DNA from: Luidia sarsii | Taxonomy: Eukaryota; Echinodermata; Asteroidea; Paxillosida; Luidiidae | DNA: 64,000 nucleotides | Assembly (NCBI GenBank): GCA_949987565.1 | Contig: OX465118.1 | Location: 3,872,538 to 3,936,537, forward strand | Direction: 5' to 3' | In this document: positions 30,746 through 42,134 of the stretch, one piece after another | Numbering within the stretch: the first letter of the stretch is position 1 | Layout: the number at the start of each line of letters is the position of its first letter | Program-made: the position numbers and the translations under genes | Notes under the pieces: model-generated | The model's database searches: none | Seen by the model: only the letters and a program-made list of their open reading frames with translations | Told to the model about the DNA's origin: nothing

Positions 30746-30950
30746 GGATGGCTGCTGGATTTTGAGAATTTTCGCAAAGGAAATGACCCCCGGACCAGTA
30801 CGGAGTAGTTTCTCCCTCGGTTTATGGCCGCTGGTCTTCGCGAGTGACTCCCCGGACCGGTAATTATTTTCTCCTCGGACCTATGGCCGCTGAAGTCGCG
30901 AATCGCTGGTTCTCTTTGCGAAGGAAATGACTCCCCGGACTGGTAAGTAT
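30746..30950. repeat. Degenerate direct repeat, about 66-83 bp period
   Basis: CGGACCGGTA or a close variant followed by TTTCTCC and ATGGCCGCTG recurs about every 66-83 bases from 30720 to 30940. Confidence 0.5.
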
Positions 30951-31199
30951 AAGAAATTGCGGACGTCTTCGCGAAGAATCATTCGCACCAAATTGGTCGG
31001 GAATGGTGATAATAATTTAGATCAGTACTGTAATAGACCAATAAATGGATTTGTCATTTGTCGCAGCATAAAATTTGTCGCAGCAAATTAAGATATTTAA
31101 TACTTTTTATTCATTTCATTATTCTATTCAGATACTGTAATACTATTTAGGATTATATGTACTATATGTACTACATGTGGTTCTATGTTCTTGCTAGAG

Positions 31200-32870
31200 G
31201 TACATGTATCACAATGGCGGACACAGCTAAAACCTGCCAGAGATCCCCAAGCTCAAGCCATGCACGAATTGCACGGTTAGGACTCCTGTTCCCTCCTCAA
31301 CCTTTTGGTCCCATACCTCCATATACATGACAGACTCGATTCAGCATTCTCAACCTCATTGCCACTCGACTGTCGGCTCTTACTTTCCTTACGACCCTTG
31401 CCATCCAGGACACATTTTTCAAACTCCCCTCAACAGGAGAATCCTCAACATTTCGCGAGGTCTTATGACACCTTCACACAAGATCACAGACCTTTTTCTC
31501 TATGCCATTTGTACAACCACTTGGACTATTTCTACTGTTATAGCACACGGGACTACCAGTGGGATTTCTGCGCTCGTTCACGTTCCCGCTCTCGTTCGAT
31601 GGATTGACCCTGGAACCAGACCCAACGTGAGCGGTCTCGTTCCCCACTGTTGTAAGGGAGTTGGCACCGTTCTTCCCCCAGATCTCCTTTAGAGGCATCA
31701 TTTTTATCCCATCCATCCACTGATAAGGAAAACCTCTCCATTTGCCAGTGGCTAATTTGTCTTTTACAGAAGTGAATTTCCTCACCCTTCCCCGGCTGAG
31801 CCAACCCGTCCTTCTTACCACTGGGAAGTGAGCACACCTAAACCTAGACTGCCCTCCTTCCGTTTTGATAGAGTATTCGCAGATATCATGAACGAGGCTT
31901 TAAATCAGGTTCAGAATATGCAGTCAATTCCTTCTTTATGAAGCAAAGCATCTCTAAATTTTACACCACTAGCCCTCCGGATTCTATGAAGTTCTTTTCA
32001 ACTCCTACCCTTTCTTTAGAGGCTAAGGACCTTCTCAGAGGCGAGAATTCTTACTCAGGCAAGCAGTTCTTTGACCCTAAATCCAAGGTGCTTGACTGGC
32101 GGCCTTAGATCTCCACTTTCATAATGGGGTTAAGATTACGTCCTTCTCCCTGCTGCTGTCTGACACTCTTTCTCGATGCTTCAAAGACTGTTTTACTACA
32201 TGTACTACCTATAATCTTCAGGAATGTTCCTCTTGTTTGACATCTGCCTTGGATTATGTGGGAGTTTGCACTGGGTTTCACTACAACTTCCCTCTTGTGT
32301 TGGTCTCTAGTCCTTGACAACTTGTTCCTTCTGTGGGTGCTAAAGACTGTTTGCTGGATCTCCCTCTGGGGAGACAACCTCTTCAATCATAAATTCAGTG
32401 AAGCCATGCTACAAGAACCTAAGCTTGTCAAAGGAGAGGACAAGCTAGACCTCTAACTAACTATGCAGCTGACACTCAAGCTGGGCTTCATCATCAAGTC
32501 TTCTTTGACTCCTTCCCAGCAACCAACCTATCTAGGAGCAGTCCTCAATCTGGCCACGGGCACAGCTACATGTACCCCAACCCTGGACTGATGCAAGGCC
32601 CTGCCGGATTGCATTCAAGCCTTTTTGGTCGCCCGACCCTCCCAGCCAGGATGTGGCTTTGTCTATTAGGCATGATGGCAAGTCTAATAGGCTTAGTCCC
32701 CTGGCGCAGGATCCACATGTGTCCCCTGCAACTGCATCTCCTATTTCACTTTAGTCCAGGGACCCCATCTGCAAGAGAGTTCCAGTCACTCAACTCATCC
32801 ACATCCAACTTCAGTGGTGGCTGATGTGAGACAATCTGGTGGTTGGTATCTGATTTTCGACGATATAAGG
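31200..32870 (+). pseudogene. DIRS-like retrotransposon relic, RT C-terminal region
   Basis: Upstream (31300-31830) is a degraded, Ser/Arg-containing region that may be ORF1. From 32463 the + strand reads LGFIIKSSLTPSQQPTYLGA and VLNLATGTATCTPTLD, then in a shifted frame RMWLCLLGMMASLIGLVPWR and RIHMCPLQLHLLFHF. These are the blocks following the catalytic motif in DIRS-order RTs. Numerous stops and shifts make this a relic. It differs from the Ngaro-like copies elsewhere in the window. Downstream RNase H and recombinase were not found. Confidence 0.68.
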
Positions 32871-33447
32871 ACTTTTCTTCAAACTGAACAATGTGGACGA
32901 AAGTATCACACTAAAAGAGGTCTCAGTCAATTTGTCCACACCACAGACTATTAGAATAATCATAGAGAAGGTTGATCAAGCCTGTCACTTCTGTAAGATT
33001 ACCCGGTTTTGTTGACGTCCGCGGCGCACCGCGCAGTAAGCATCGGCACCTATTTTCGATGGTGGTGTTTAGTAAGGTGTCCCAGTGCAGCCAAACGCAA
33101 AATAAATTCTTAAAATAACTCAAAATGCTGTGTGGCACTGTAAGATTCTTCCCTGTATGTTTTTTTGTGTTCATCTTTGGGGTTTTTTTTCGACACTGCT
33201 TCTAACACTTTCCTCAAATCATTCATAATTTATGCTTAAAACGTATTGGTCTGGTTGTGACGTTTAAAAAAAAATCAAAAATCCTCTTTCTCACTGCTTC
33301 TTCAGTTATGACCTTTCCCTATGTCACTCCAGAGACACATTTCCTCCTTCTTGGTACTTTCTCTAGCTGCCCTTTTATTTTTTTCATTTTTCATAAAAGC
33401 CTATTGAGCCATGTTACTTTTTGTGTTTAAATAAAAAAAAAATATCT
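32871..33447. other. Intronic sequence, no feature recognised
   Basis: T-rich and A-rich runs and no gene; possible decayed end of the DIRS-like relic. Confidence 0.4.
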
Positions 33448-33772
33448 TAAAATTTAGTGGGCCTGACGTTTCGATCCTAGCAGGACCTTTCTCAAAGGCA
33501 GAGTGACAAGGACAAAACAGATAGATGTACACGAAGGAAGGGGGGGAGAGTGAATAGGACACGGATGAGAAACAAAGGACAAAGAGTGAAGCTGGTAGGG
33601 AGAGATCAAAGGCAAGGGCAAGGAGTAGGGTAGGGATTAGTGAGAAGAGGGGGAAAGATCAAAGAGAAGGGCAAGGAGTTGGGTAGGGATTAGTGCGAAG
33701 AGGGGGAAAGATCAAAGAGAGAAGTGTGAAGGACTGAACACAAAAGAAGGATTATCAGAAAGCTGCATGGTG

Positions 33773-34514
33773 TTAGTCATTACCCTCCTGGATGTTGAGA
33801 CCATGTGGTTGAATAGTCCGAAGACGCTTCATCCACATTTTCTCACGGCTAAGACGGACAGCATTACTATGGTGACCAAGTGATTCTATGCCCAGTACAC
33901 TCATATCTGATATTGAATGATCAGGGAGATTGAAGTGATACCCAATAGGGGTGTCCATTTTACCGGTTTTTGGTCTCGCCAACATACTGAATATTACAAA
34001 CTCTACAAGAGATGAGGTACATGATGTTGGAGGTAGTGCACGTGATACAGCCATAGGTCGTGTGGGTAGTTCCAGAAGAATGTCCATTGAAAGAGTCTAT
34101 TTCCTTGACATGTGTCTTGCAAACAATGCATTTCGAGGTACACTTAAATGTACCAAATTTAGTTGTAGGTGAAGAGTCCAAAGGGGGAACCTCTGCTCGG
34201 ACAATAAAGTCACGCAGGCTACGGGGGCGCCTGAAAGCCAAAACAGGCGAATTTGGAATGGTATCAGCCAGACGATCTGAAGTGTGGAGGATATGGTGGT
34301 TTTCCTTAGTTATCTTCCTGAAAGGAGGAAGAGAAGGGTGGTAGGAAGTAACTAAGGGAACCTTGGGCTTGTCCTTGGGACCTGGTGGCTTTTGTTTTAG
34401 TGCCAAACTTCTGGGAATGGAATAGACTTTAGCAATAAAGTTCTTCACTTGGCGAGAACTATAGCCTCTAGCAACCAAGTTGCTGGTATGTATGGCGGCA
34501 AAAGTCAGACTCAT
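33773..34514 (-). pseudogene. PLE copy 4 linker and GIY-YIG domain with 44-bp deletion
   Basis: The ORF 33960-34514 has GYSSRQVKNFIAKVYSIPRS, the Cys-rich linker TFKCTSKCIVCKTHV and IMYLISCRVCNIQYVGETKN. Compared with the copies at 8.6 and 18.2 kb, 44 bases between CCAAAAA and CCGGTAAAA are missing. This removes the LKKRIYGHRSTI helix with the catalytic-type Arg and shifts the frame. The tail continues in another frame (33773-33975). Confidence 0.85.
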
Positions 34515-35685
34515 GGGAACATATGCGCCTCAATCTGAGGGCCTGGCTGTAAGCTATACCAGTCTTACATTGTCTGGGGTGACAACTGGAGGCATGGAGA
34601 TATTGATGAGTGTCGGTGGGCTTAGAATACAAGTCAGTAGTAAGTGTGTCAAGGTCTTTCCAGACGGTGACAGCCAGAAAGTGGGTCTGCTGGAGAGAGT
34701 GTTCCCATGTGAATTTGATAGTGCTGTGGAAGGAATTAATGTGGTCAAAGAAGGCATTCAAGCTGCTATCGTCCCTAGTCCAAATGAAGAGAACGTCATC
34801 TATGTATCTCCACCAAATCCAGGGACGGCATGGAGCCTCACTCAGCATGCGTTCCTCAAGGTCACCCATGAAGAGGCATGCAAAGGAAGGAGCCATGCGC
34901 GTGCCCATGACAGTGCCATGCACTTGAAGATAGTGCTTACCAAGAAAGGAGAAATTATTGTTGGCCAGCACTAGCCTCTTAAGGGTGGTTATGTCGGAGA
35001 TGGGTGGAGAAGACTGTTTTCCTTTGGCCAGGGCCGAGGAGCAAGCTTGAATGCCTTCTTCTAGGGGGATGTTAGTGTATAGAGAGGAAACGTCAATAGT
35101 ACCAATTATGGCAGTGGTAGGAATTTGATCCTTGACACTTTCCAACTTTCGCAGAAAGTCGGGAGTGTCATGGATGTATGAGGGGATTTGGGGAACCAAG
35201 GGTTTGAGAAAAGAGTCAATGAAAAGAGATATGTGTTCCGTAGGTGAACCATTGCCAGTGATGATGGGTCTGCCTGGGTTGTTGGTCTTGTGAATTTTCG
35301 GGAGAAGGTAGAATCTGGCAGTTCTACAATTGATCGGTGATAGAAATCTGTGAGCTTTTTTACTCAAATGATCACGTGATCGCATGTCATCCAAAACTTC
35401 CTGAATTTGCTCTGAAAATTTGCCAGTGGGGTTAGAGTCCAGACATTTATAGTGCTGGGGATTGTTAAGTTGGCGATTGGCTTCATCAATATATTTTTGG
35501 CGATCCATGATTACTACGGCTGACCCTTTATCTGCTGGCTTGATAATGATGTCACCATGGGAACGTAGTGTTGAGAGCAAGACGTTCTTCCCTAGGGAGA
35601 TTGTCGTGGGGCTTACGGATAAGATGAGAGGAGTTGGAAACTTGAGAACTGACTGCTTGCACATACGTTTCAAGGGCTGGAACAC
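34468..35685 (-). CDS. PLE copy 4 reverse transcriptase domain
   Basis: The 405-codon open segment covers essentially the whole RT. DIIIKPADKGSAVVIM is the PLE KPADKG signature, then RFYLLPKIHKTNNPGRPIIT, GTIDVSSLYTNIPLEEG (first catalytic Asp) and GTRMAPSFACLFMGDLEERM. RYIDDVLFIW is the YxDD catalytic motif, followed by HFLAVTVWKDLDTLTTDLYS. All catalytic residues are present. It is out of frame with the 5' ORF (shift near 35560-35640) and with the linker (shift near 34470-34510), so it is an intact domain in a broken gene. The start Met is not native. Confidence 0.88.
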   Translation of the reverse strand: MFQPLKRMCKQSVLKFPTPLILSVSPTTISLGKNVLLSTLRSHGDIIIKPADKGSAVVIMDRQKYIDEANRQLNNPQHYKCLDSNPTGKFSEQIQEVLDDMRSRDHLSKKAHRFLSPINCRTARFYLLPKIHKTNNPGRPIITGNGSPTEHISLFIDSFLKPLVPQIPSYIHDTPDFLRKLESVKDQIPTTAIIGTIDVSSLYTNIPLEEGIQACSSALAKGKQSSPPISDITTLKRLVLANNNFSFLGKHYLQVHGTVMGTRMAPSFACLFMGDLEERMLSEAPCRPWIWWRYIDDVLFIWTRDDSSLNAFFDHINSFHSTIKFTWEHSLQQTHFLAVTVWKDLDTLTTDLYSKPTDTHQYLHASSCHPRQCKTGIAYSQALRLRRICSHESDFCRHTYQQLGC

Positions 35686-36249
35686 GGTTCTTGGGGGGGA
35701 CCCAGGTGCTTTTTACTCGGAAAGGTTCTTCTTTACGGGAGCCAGAATCGAAGAAGAACTCAGTCAGATGAAGTCTGCGGTAATACTCAGTGAGATCTTG
35801 ACTGAGCATTACTTGGTCAACTTTGGGGGGAGTTGGACAAAAGTTCAAGCCCTTGGAAAGTAACGTATGCTCTGCGTCAGTTAGAGAAGAAGAGGAAAGG
35901 TTGACAACAGTGTTAGTGGGGGTTAAAGGTGTAGACTGGGGACTGCGTCTGAAGCGGTTGTGTCTGCGTTGTTTTGCAACAAGGCCACCAATCTTCTTGT
36001 TTCTCCTGTCGGTGAGAACAGAATTCAGGTTAGAGAGACCTTTCTCAATCTCATCACTGAGATCCTTGTGCTGGCTTTCAAAACAGCTGGAGCGGAGTTT
36101 GGAGTCCAGATTGGCTATGTCCTGGTGGACAGCCTGAAGGGTAATTTCACATTGCTCAGAGAGGACCTTGATGAGCTGAATGGAAGCAATATAAAGAATT
36201 TGATTCCATTTTTTCTGTAGGTTGGGGGAGAGTTTTCCAAATTGGGGGG
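35552..36249 (-). pseudogene. PLE copy 4 5' ORF, part downstream of the Mutator insertion
   Basis: Reads TPQFGKLSPNLQKKWNQI, then RNKKIGGLVAKQRRHNRFRR and SLTDAEHTLLSKGLNFCPTP, the LSKGLNF.P motif common at the N-terminus of PLE polyproteins, and LTEYYRRLHLTEFFF. The apparent start (MARVRVDLYP) is contributed by the inserted element. The true upstream part lies at 37950-38078. Confidence 0.82.
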
Positions 36250-36593
36250 TGTGAGATGGATACAGGTCAACTCGTACGCGTGCCAACTCGTACGCACCAA
36301 CTCATACACATGCCAACTCGTACGTGTGTCAACTCGTACGTAAGAGGCTGGTCAACTCGTACACACGCAAAGTCGTACGCATGAAGCCGGTCAATTGTTG
36401 CAATAATAAATAATATAAAATAATTATTATTCATTTTTAAGCAAAATTTGCAGCCAATATCATATGCATTTGGGGATTTGGGTGCTGGTATTTTCGCCTG
36501 AAGGCTTTTGTAGTATGCCTGCTTTTATTTGTCAAATTGCTCTTTTTTGAAAATATTTGGCCCTGAAAAGGGCCGGTTGTTTGATGAAGATGC

Positions 36594-37310
36594 TTCACAG
36601 CTGTGGCCCATGCAGATAACTGCAGGCGGCAAGAAGTCCTGACGTCTTCAGGCTACCCGCCAAGTACCGGTCCCACAGCATAAACACCCTGCCTTGGATT
36701 TGGCGGGTGGCCCGCCGCTGGTTCCTGCACATCTTCCCCTCCTTCACCAGCCTCATCTGTAAGTTTACCAGCTGAGCCTCACGGTAAAGGAGAGGGATCA
36801 GCTGGTACATCGGCAGACCAGGTCTCGAGGCTTTGGCGTTCAGCCGCCGATGCCACCCTTCCACGTCGTTGTTTGTCCGGATGCTTGTATTGAAGACAGA
36901 CCAGGTTGAGGGCGGCCGTGCACGTATTGCTGTCGACCCATGTGTGTCGCACATACTCGAATAGGCGCAGCAACACGGGGTCCTCAACTCTGGTCTCGAG
37001 CTTCACGAAAGACGCAGAGATCTCTTCGTGAGGCAGGAAGGGCAGGGACATCAGCTTGCCAACTACTGACTGCACCCCGGCGTTGGTGGTGTAGGGGACT
37101 TGGAGTCCAAGTGCCTGGCACTTTCGCCAAACTGCCTGACTCCAGTGGAACAGGCAGCCTTGCAATTCGCAGTCCGGGAACAGGCGCCTTACGGCATCCC
37201 AGACCCCGGCCTCAAAGTCCAGCACAAATCGACGGGCATTCATGCTGACAGAGGGCAGCTGTTTCCTGATTGCCCTCAAAACCTTCTTGTAGTCCCGCTT
37301 GGTCTCCGAT
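36594..37310 (-). pseudogene. MULE transposase, N-terminally truncated and frameshifted
   Basis: From about 37310 the minus strand reads KRDYKKVLRAIRKQLPS, RRFVLDFEAGVWDAV (DFE, second catalytic Asp), CELQGCLFHWSQAVWRKCQA and FEYVRHTWVDS. After a frameshift near 36910-36930 come WSVFNTSIRTNNDVEGWHRR (candidate third acidic residue) and LLYREAQLVNLQMRLV. These match the metazoan MULE transposase domain layout. The N-terminal third with the first catalytic Asp is absent, replaced by non-coding DNA, so this is an internal-deletion derivative needing outside transposase. Confidence 0.82.
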
Positions 37311-37559
37311 CCGGCCCCTCTTTCATTTTATACCGGTAGGCCTAAAGAACGCAAATCTAATGCAATTGCAAAACTCCCCTTGCCTAAACAAACCCCGTCC
37401 CAGACATTTCTGGTTTCGCTGAGGAAATCCTAGACACACAGCTCTCCTTGCTAGAGGAGCAAGTCAATCAAAAATATCGGTAAACCAAAAACTGAGACAA
37501 ACACTACTGCAACTGACGATTGTCCAGATGACATGACAACATGTTATTGCTACACTTAT

Positions 37560-37627
37560 TCTCTTTCTCTCCCTCTCTCTCTCTCGATATCTCCCTTCCT
37601 CTCTCTCTCTAACTCTCTTCCTCTTTA
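37560..37627. repeat. CT-rich microsatellite inside the MULE
   Basis: Runs of CTCTCTCTCTCT with interruptions. Confidence 0.85.
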
Positions 37628-37949
37628 ACTTAAAATGTGTCGGTGAAGATAAAATTATTCAACTTCAATTGGTTGGAAATTCGTCAAGCCTTTCAGCCCT
37701 GTGATCGGCAACTTTTCTCTGATCCCTCTTTCATTATCTTTAAGTAGGCCTAAAGAACGTAAATCTGTTGGGCAATGGGCTCGAACAGAAGAAAATCTTG
37801 CTTAAAAATCTTGCGTGAACAAATCACCCTAACCTGGTGGCGATTTGGCCCGCGTACGAGTCGACCAATTTGCGTACGAGTTGGCAAGCGTACGAGTTGG
37901 CAAGCGTACGAGTTGGCGTGCGTACGAGTTGACCTGCTCCCTGTGAGAT

Positions 37950-38215
37950 ATCTGTAAGCCAGTAGGGATCAAGCAAGAGACTGAGAAAAAGTTGTAGTTG
38001 TCTTGAATGAAAGTGTACCGAAGAGCCTTTTCTTGCAGTTTCCTAAGTTGAAAGAAACAGGTTGGGTTATTCATATTAGTAAGAGCAAAAAACAAGAGAC
38101 AAACACAGAACATAGACTTACATACCAACGGACAGACAGACTTGCATACACACGTAGACAGGTCAGCAAGGAGGATCACCACGAGGGGATACAGCAACAT
38201 AAGGAAATGACTTAA
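37950..38215 (-). pseudogene. PLE copy 4 extreme 5' ORF segment and leader
   Basis: Minus strand reads MNNPTCFFQLRKLQEKALR and NYNFFSVSCLIPTGLQIS, ending at the MULE target duplication and continuing in frame at 36249. The Met at about 38078 is the likely start. The upstream 38079-38215 is leader following the terminal repeat. Confidence 0.7.
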
Positions 38216-38633
38216 GGTGATATACAAAAATGTTGCAAACTGCTTACTGACTAAAATTACCAAAATGTGAATCTAAAATTTAGTGGGCCTGACGTTTCGA
38301 TCCTAGCAGGACCTTTCTCAAAGGCAGAGTGACAAGGACAAAACAGATAGATGTACACGAAGGAAGGGGGGGGGGGAAGAGTGAATAGGACACGGATGAG
38401 AAACAAAGGACAAAGAGTGAAGCTGGAAGGGAGAGATCAAAGGGAAGGGCAAGGAGTAGGGTAGGGATTAGTGAGAAGAGGGGGAGAGATCAAAGAGAAG
38501 GGCAAGGAGTAGGGTAGGGATTAGTGAGAAGAGGGGGAAAGATCTAAGAGAAGTGTGACAGACTGAACACAAAAGAAGGATTATCAGAAAGCTGCATGGT
38601 GTTAGTCATTACCCTCCTGGATGTAATGGTTTG
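38210..38633 (-). repeat. PLE copy 4 leading pseudo-LTR (3' UTR and terminal repeat)
   Basis: Same content as 33448-33800: starts with the final ORF codons (ATCCAGGAGGGTAATGACTAA), then purine-rich GGGAAAGATC blocks on the + strand, the hammerhead-like block and GATATACAAAAATGTTGC. Confidence 0.85.
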
Positions 38634-38924
38634 TAGTGTGATTTGTGTTTGAATATTAGTCCGTAAATCAATCATTCCCCATTGCTGCCACTAGTACCTG
38701 CTGATTTGTTAGGCGTGAAATCCTTGATTGCAGCGAACATATATGAACATGTACAGCCTGTCATTGCATTGTATACATAAATGTACAGGAAACTGTAATG
38801 CTATGGAAATATAATGCACCGTATCCATGAAAAATACTTACATCATACTGGTATATTTTTGTTTATGTTGCTTCCAGAATTGCATTTTGTAAAATTACCA
38901 ATCATTTTTTTTCTCCTGTATTAG

Positions 38925-39038
38925 GAGAACATCTTGACCCGCATCCATTTTCATCTAGCTTCTAATATAAAGGAAGACCTATGTGATGCCAAGCACTGTA
39001 TCTCTCACCAGAAATTTGCTATGACACTTATTGAGCAT
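38925..39038 (+). CDS. USP53/USP54-like gene, exon (USP domain)
   Basis: Acceptor TTAG at 38921-38924, donor GTAAGT at 39039, 114 bases in phase 0. It reads [20 protein letters not shown] and [14 protein letters not shown]. The RIHFH...CISHQKFAM segment is a hallmark of USP53/USP54 and contributes to the zinc-ribbon part of the USP fold. It follows the exon at 24874 without a missing residue and precedes the exon at 53689. Confidence 0.92.
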
Positions 39039-39332
39039 GTAAGTACTCACAAAATTTACACCTTGCAGTTCTGGCAGCCTAAAGCTACCGGTACATGTAC
39101 ATTAGCATTCAGCAAATTACATATTGATTTATAATGATACTTAATAGCTGTATACATACTGTATACATACCGGGGTACATGGAAATGCTTTAATAATCTT
39201 TATCCTAAAAATCATATTCAAACGATGTGGCTTATATGCACTTTTTCCTTTCAGTTTCATGCTGTAATATTCTCTGCATACTGGTATTCATCTACATGTA
39301 CCGTACCAGTCAAAAATAAGAAGACTCCACAT

Positions 39333-40434
39333 GAAAGTCCTTTCGCAAAAATATTTTCGCGAAGCATGCGCGATTTATAAATTTTGCCCCGCCCCCCCCC
39401 CCCCCCCACCGTAATTTGCGCTTTTCTCGAAAAGGTTTTGAGTCAGCTGCCAACACGCCTTCTCACTGAACATGGACTGCACCAATCAGGTATGGCCGGG
39501 GTGCTAGTCAACCGTGCCAAAACTTTCTCGTCAAAAATGTGAGAATAACTTGAAAAACGATCACGTACGTAGGCCTACCTGGAAAAAAGGAATACAGTTT
39601 GCGACACTTTTGTGCTGTATCATGAAGTAGTAGCTCGTTTTGCTGTCTAGCTTTCTCCTTTTGGGGCATTGTTATGACTTTGAAAAGGCACCCGCGAACG
39701 TGCAAACTTTTGTCAGCTCTGTCTGTGATTCTACTTTCGCACGCAACCCAACCACGTGTTGGTGCGCAATCTATATATCGTGCAACGCAAGTCGATCCCA
39801 ACTACATGTACATGTACCGTTGGTACCCGTTGTTTGGTACAGCCAGCAATGTCAAGATTCACTGGTACCAACAGACGAAAAGTTCGTTGACACCCACACA
39901 GTACGTACCGTTGTTCACATAATGCGCAATGTTTAACAGAAGTCTGAATGCGCGCTGTGCTAACGGCCGCGCAAACTTTTGACAGCTCTTTCTATGATTC
40001 TACTTTCGCACGCAACCCAACACGTGTCGTTGCGCAATATATCTATCGTGCAACCACTGCTGTGCACAGAATGCGCTGCGCAATGTTTCACAGCAGTCAG
40101 GTTTCTATTTCATGTGCGCTGAGCTAACGACCGTTCGATGGCGTGGCCGGCAGTCCGATCTGCCCAACTATCCAGTCGGCAGAAAGGCAAAAGGGCACGG
40201 CGGCATTAGTGTGGGCACGGCAATTCGTTGCCGTGAAAATTATCCAAATTTAAGGGCACTGCAGCAATTACATAGGTGGTGCTATACAATGTTTCGTCGT
40301 TATTTTATTTAGGGGAGTTGCTTCTTGCCTTCTTTGCGAATGCTTTTCGCGAAAAGCGCAAATCAGGGAGGTCTACTAAAATTTCTAAATCGCGCATGCT
40401 TCGCGAAAATATTTTCGCGAAATGACTTTTCACA
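39333..40434. mobile_element. Non-autonomous TIR element (MITE family X), copy 1
   Basis: The terminal inverted repeat of about 50 bp contains ATATTTTCGCGAAGCATGCG at the left and its complement at 40390-40425. Internal sequence (39530-39800) recurs in inverted form at 56400-56680. No transposase was recognised; the ORFs of about 98 codons are not conserved in the other copy. Confidence 0.78.
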
Positions 40435-42134
40435 CTACAGCAATATTGATATGGATCTAGGCCTTTTCACATCACAGCTACGTTGATGCAGATCAAAACT
40501 TACTTGGGTCCAACCCATGTGAATTTCAACACGGGTCAATCATGCTATACATGTACATTCACCCTATGCAACGCAAAATTGTCCGTTGCACTGCACGTGT
40601 AAATTTCAAACCATGTAAGGTATTGTTCTTTTCACTCTGCTCGAGCATACACCAGTCACAAAATAAAGCAATGCGATATCATGTATGGTGGCCCTTGGCC
40701 TTCTTGTATTCCTGGTTGATTTTTTTTTTGGTGGGGGGGAAAAGCATTTATTGAGCTTTCTTTATTTATTTAATTCACATAATACAATACAATACTACAG
40801 AGAAACAAGCTTGGTCTACACAGTAGGTCTATGGGAGTAAGTCTTGGCAAAGTAAGAAATAGTGTTCCCGTTTTGCGTGGAACCTCTGGGTGTCACCATT
40901 GATAGCAGACAAATATTGTATTCTTGTATTCCTGTCTGAGATTTTTGAGTTTGTCCCGACACTGAACCAGCCTTCATGACGGTGTGCTGTAGACGGTGTT
41001 AACTTTTGGAGGTATTGTGGGCCTGGAGGTCAAAAGTATAGGCCTAAAAGAAATGCCTATGTAATGACCTGCATGTCACATGGAGTGGAAGCACCAAAGG
41101 TCCATTGTTTTTACATCAAGTAGAAACAGTTGGGCTGGATTTCAAAAAGCCTTATGATGGTTTCTGTGCATCACTCATCGTCTTGCGATTGATCGTAAAT
41201 TGCGATGAGTTTAGTGAAATTGACTGCTAAGTCACTGGTGCACGGGGTTTTTCAAATATGGAAGGAATGTGACTGAAAACGTTTTGATGCCAAATGACCA
41301 AGCCATTTACAGATGGCGTTAGACTGGTAGTAGGAATAGGGGTCCTACATTGAAATTGGCCCCTAAACCACCAGCAATTTTGTACAATTTTGAAAAATTA
41401 TTTCACCAAACAGACTGGGAAGAATCTGTAACTTGAATGTATTGACATTCAGAATGAACATTGAATACTGAAAATTGCAAAGAATCAAAGCATTGGCTTG
41501 GCCCGAACCCTGAAATTGGATATCAGAGCCAATTGCCATTGGAAGCATTGGGCTCGGAGGAATGGAGAGACACACGGACACGCGATTGCCACTCTGACAC
41601 ACTTACCCCGCTGGGTTTTTATTGAGTGCAAAAAGTTATACACTTCAAAACATCCGCTTCCATAATAAACATGTTTTACCAACCTTTGATTGTTTGGTCA
41701 ACAATATGACATCTAATACAGTACCTGCGACCAGCAGTATAGGCTACCTTTGCCAAACTTAAACCATAATTATAATCTCTGCTGTACATGCCACTTGCAT
41801 GTGTTTAACCTTACGTAGACTAGCACTGCTCAAAATATGCGAGTGCATGTCTTGACACCATTTTTTGTGGCCCACCCCACCCCACAGGCTACAAGGGTCG
41901 CCCAAGCAAGGAAAAGCCAAGGCCGGGGCAGGCCAAGCCCCATGTACATGTACTCGGGGAACAAACCTCCAAACAATATCCCGACTCGGGAGGTTGCCAA
42001 CCCCCCCCCCCCCCCACATTATACCAAAGCCGAGACCAGACAATTTAGTCCGTTTTTTTTTTATAAGTCTGCCCAGCTGCCAACTGGTCGGAACCGGTTG
42101 TATTAAAAAACAAACTGTTTTTCCATACACTGAA
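40435..42134. other. Intronic sequence, no gene recognised
   Basis: Includes a poly-T/G run at 40718-40740 and a poly-C run at 42001-42015. No domain recognised in either strand. Confidence 0.4.

Larger units (their letters stand above)
36250..37949 (-). mobile_element. Mutator-like (MULE) element with tandem-repeat TIRs, 1684 bp
   Basis: TGTGAGAT at 36250-36257 and 37942-37949 is the target duplication. Element ends read GGATACAGGTCAACTCG and, on the opposite strand, GGGAGCAGGTCAACTCG. Both ends carry tandem CAACTCGTACG units of about 16 bp (36264-36390 and 37850-37935) in inverted orientation. Removing the element and one duplication restores the PLE frame as GLQISHTPQFGKL. An 8-bp duplication and the coding content fit the Mutator superfamily. 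Confidence 0.9.
33448..38633 (-). mobile_element. Penelope-like element copy 4, near full length, interrupted by a Mutator-like element
   Basis: On the minus strand it begins with a partial tandem copy (38633-38216: last ORF codons, 3' UTR and terminal repeat). Next come the 5' ORF (38215-37950 and 36249-35552), RT (35685-34468), the linker and GIY-YIG domain (34514-33773), the 3' UTR and a truncated terminal repeat at 33448. The leading partial copy is the pseudo-LTR arrangement typical of PLEs. Without the 1.7-kb insert the element is about 3.5 kb. The ORF has several frameshifts and one deletion. Confidence 0.9.
25009..38924 (+). other. USP53/54-like gene, intron of 13.9 kb
   Basis: Bounded by GTAAGT and TTAG. 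Filled with tandem arrays, interlocking inverted repeats, a DIRS-like relic and a PLE holding a Mutator-like element, all listed separately. Confidence 0.8.

Noticed and set aside
39640..39936. 98-codon ORF inside MITE family X
   Set aside because: The second copy (56400-56680) does not preserve the reading frame, so it is unlikely to be coding.
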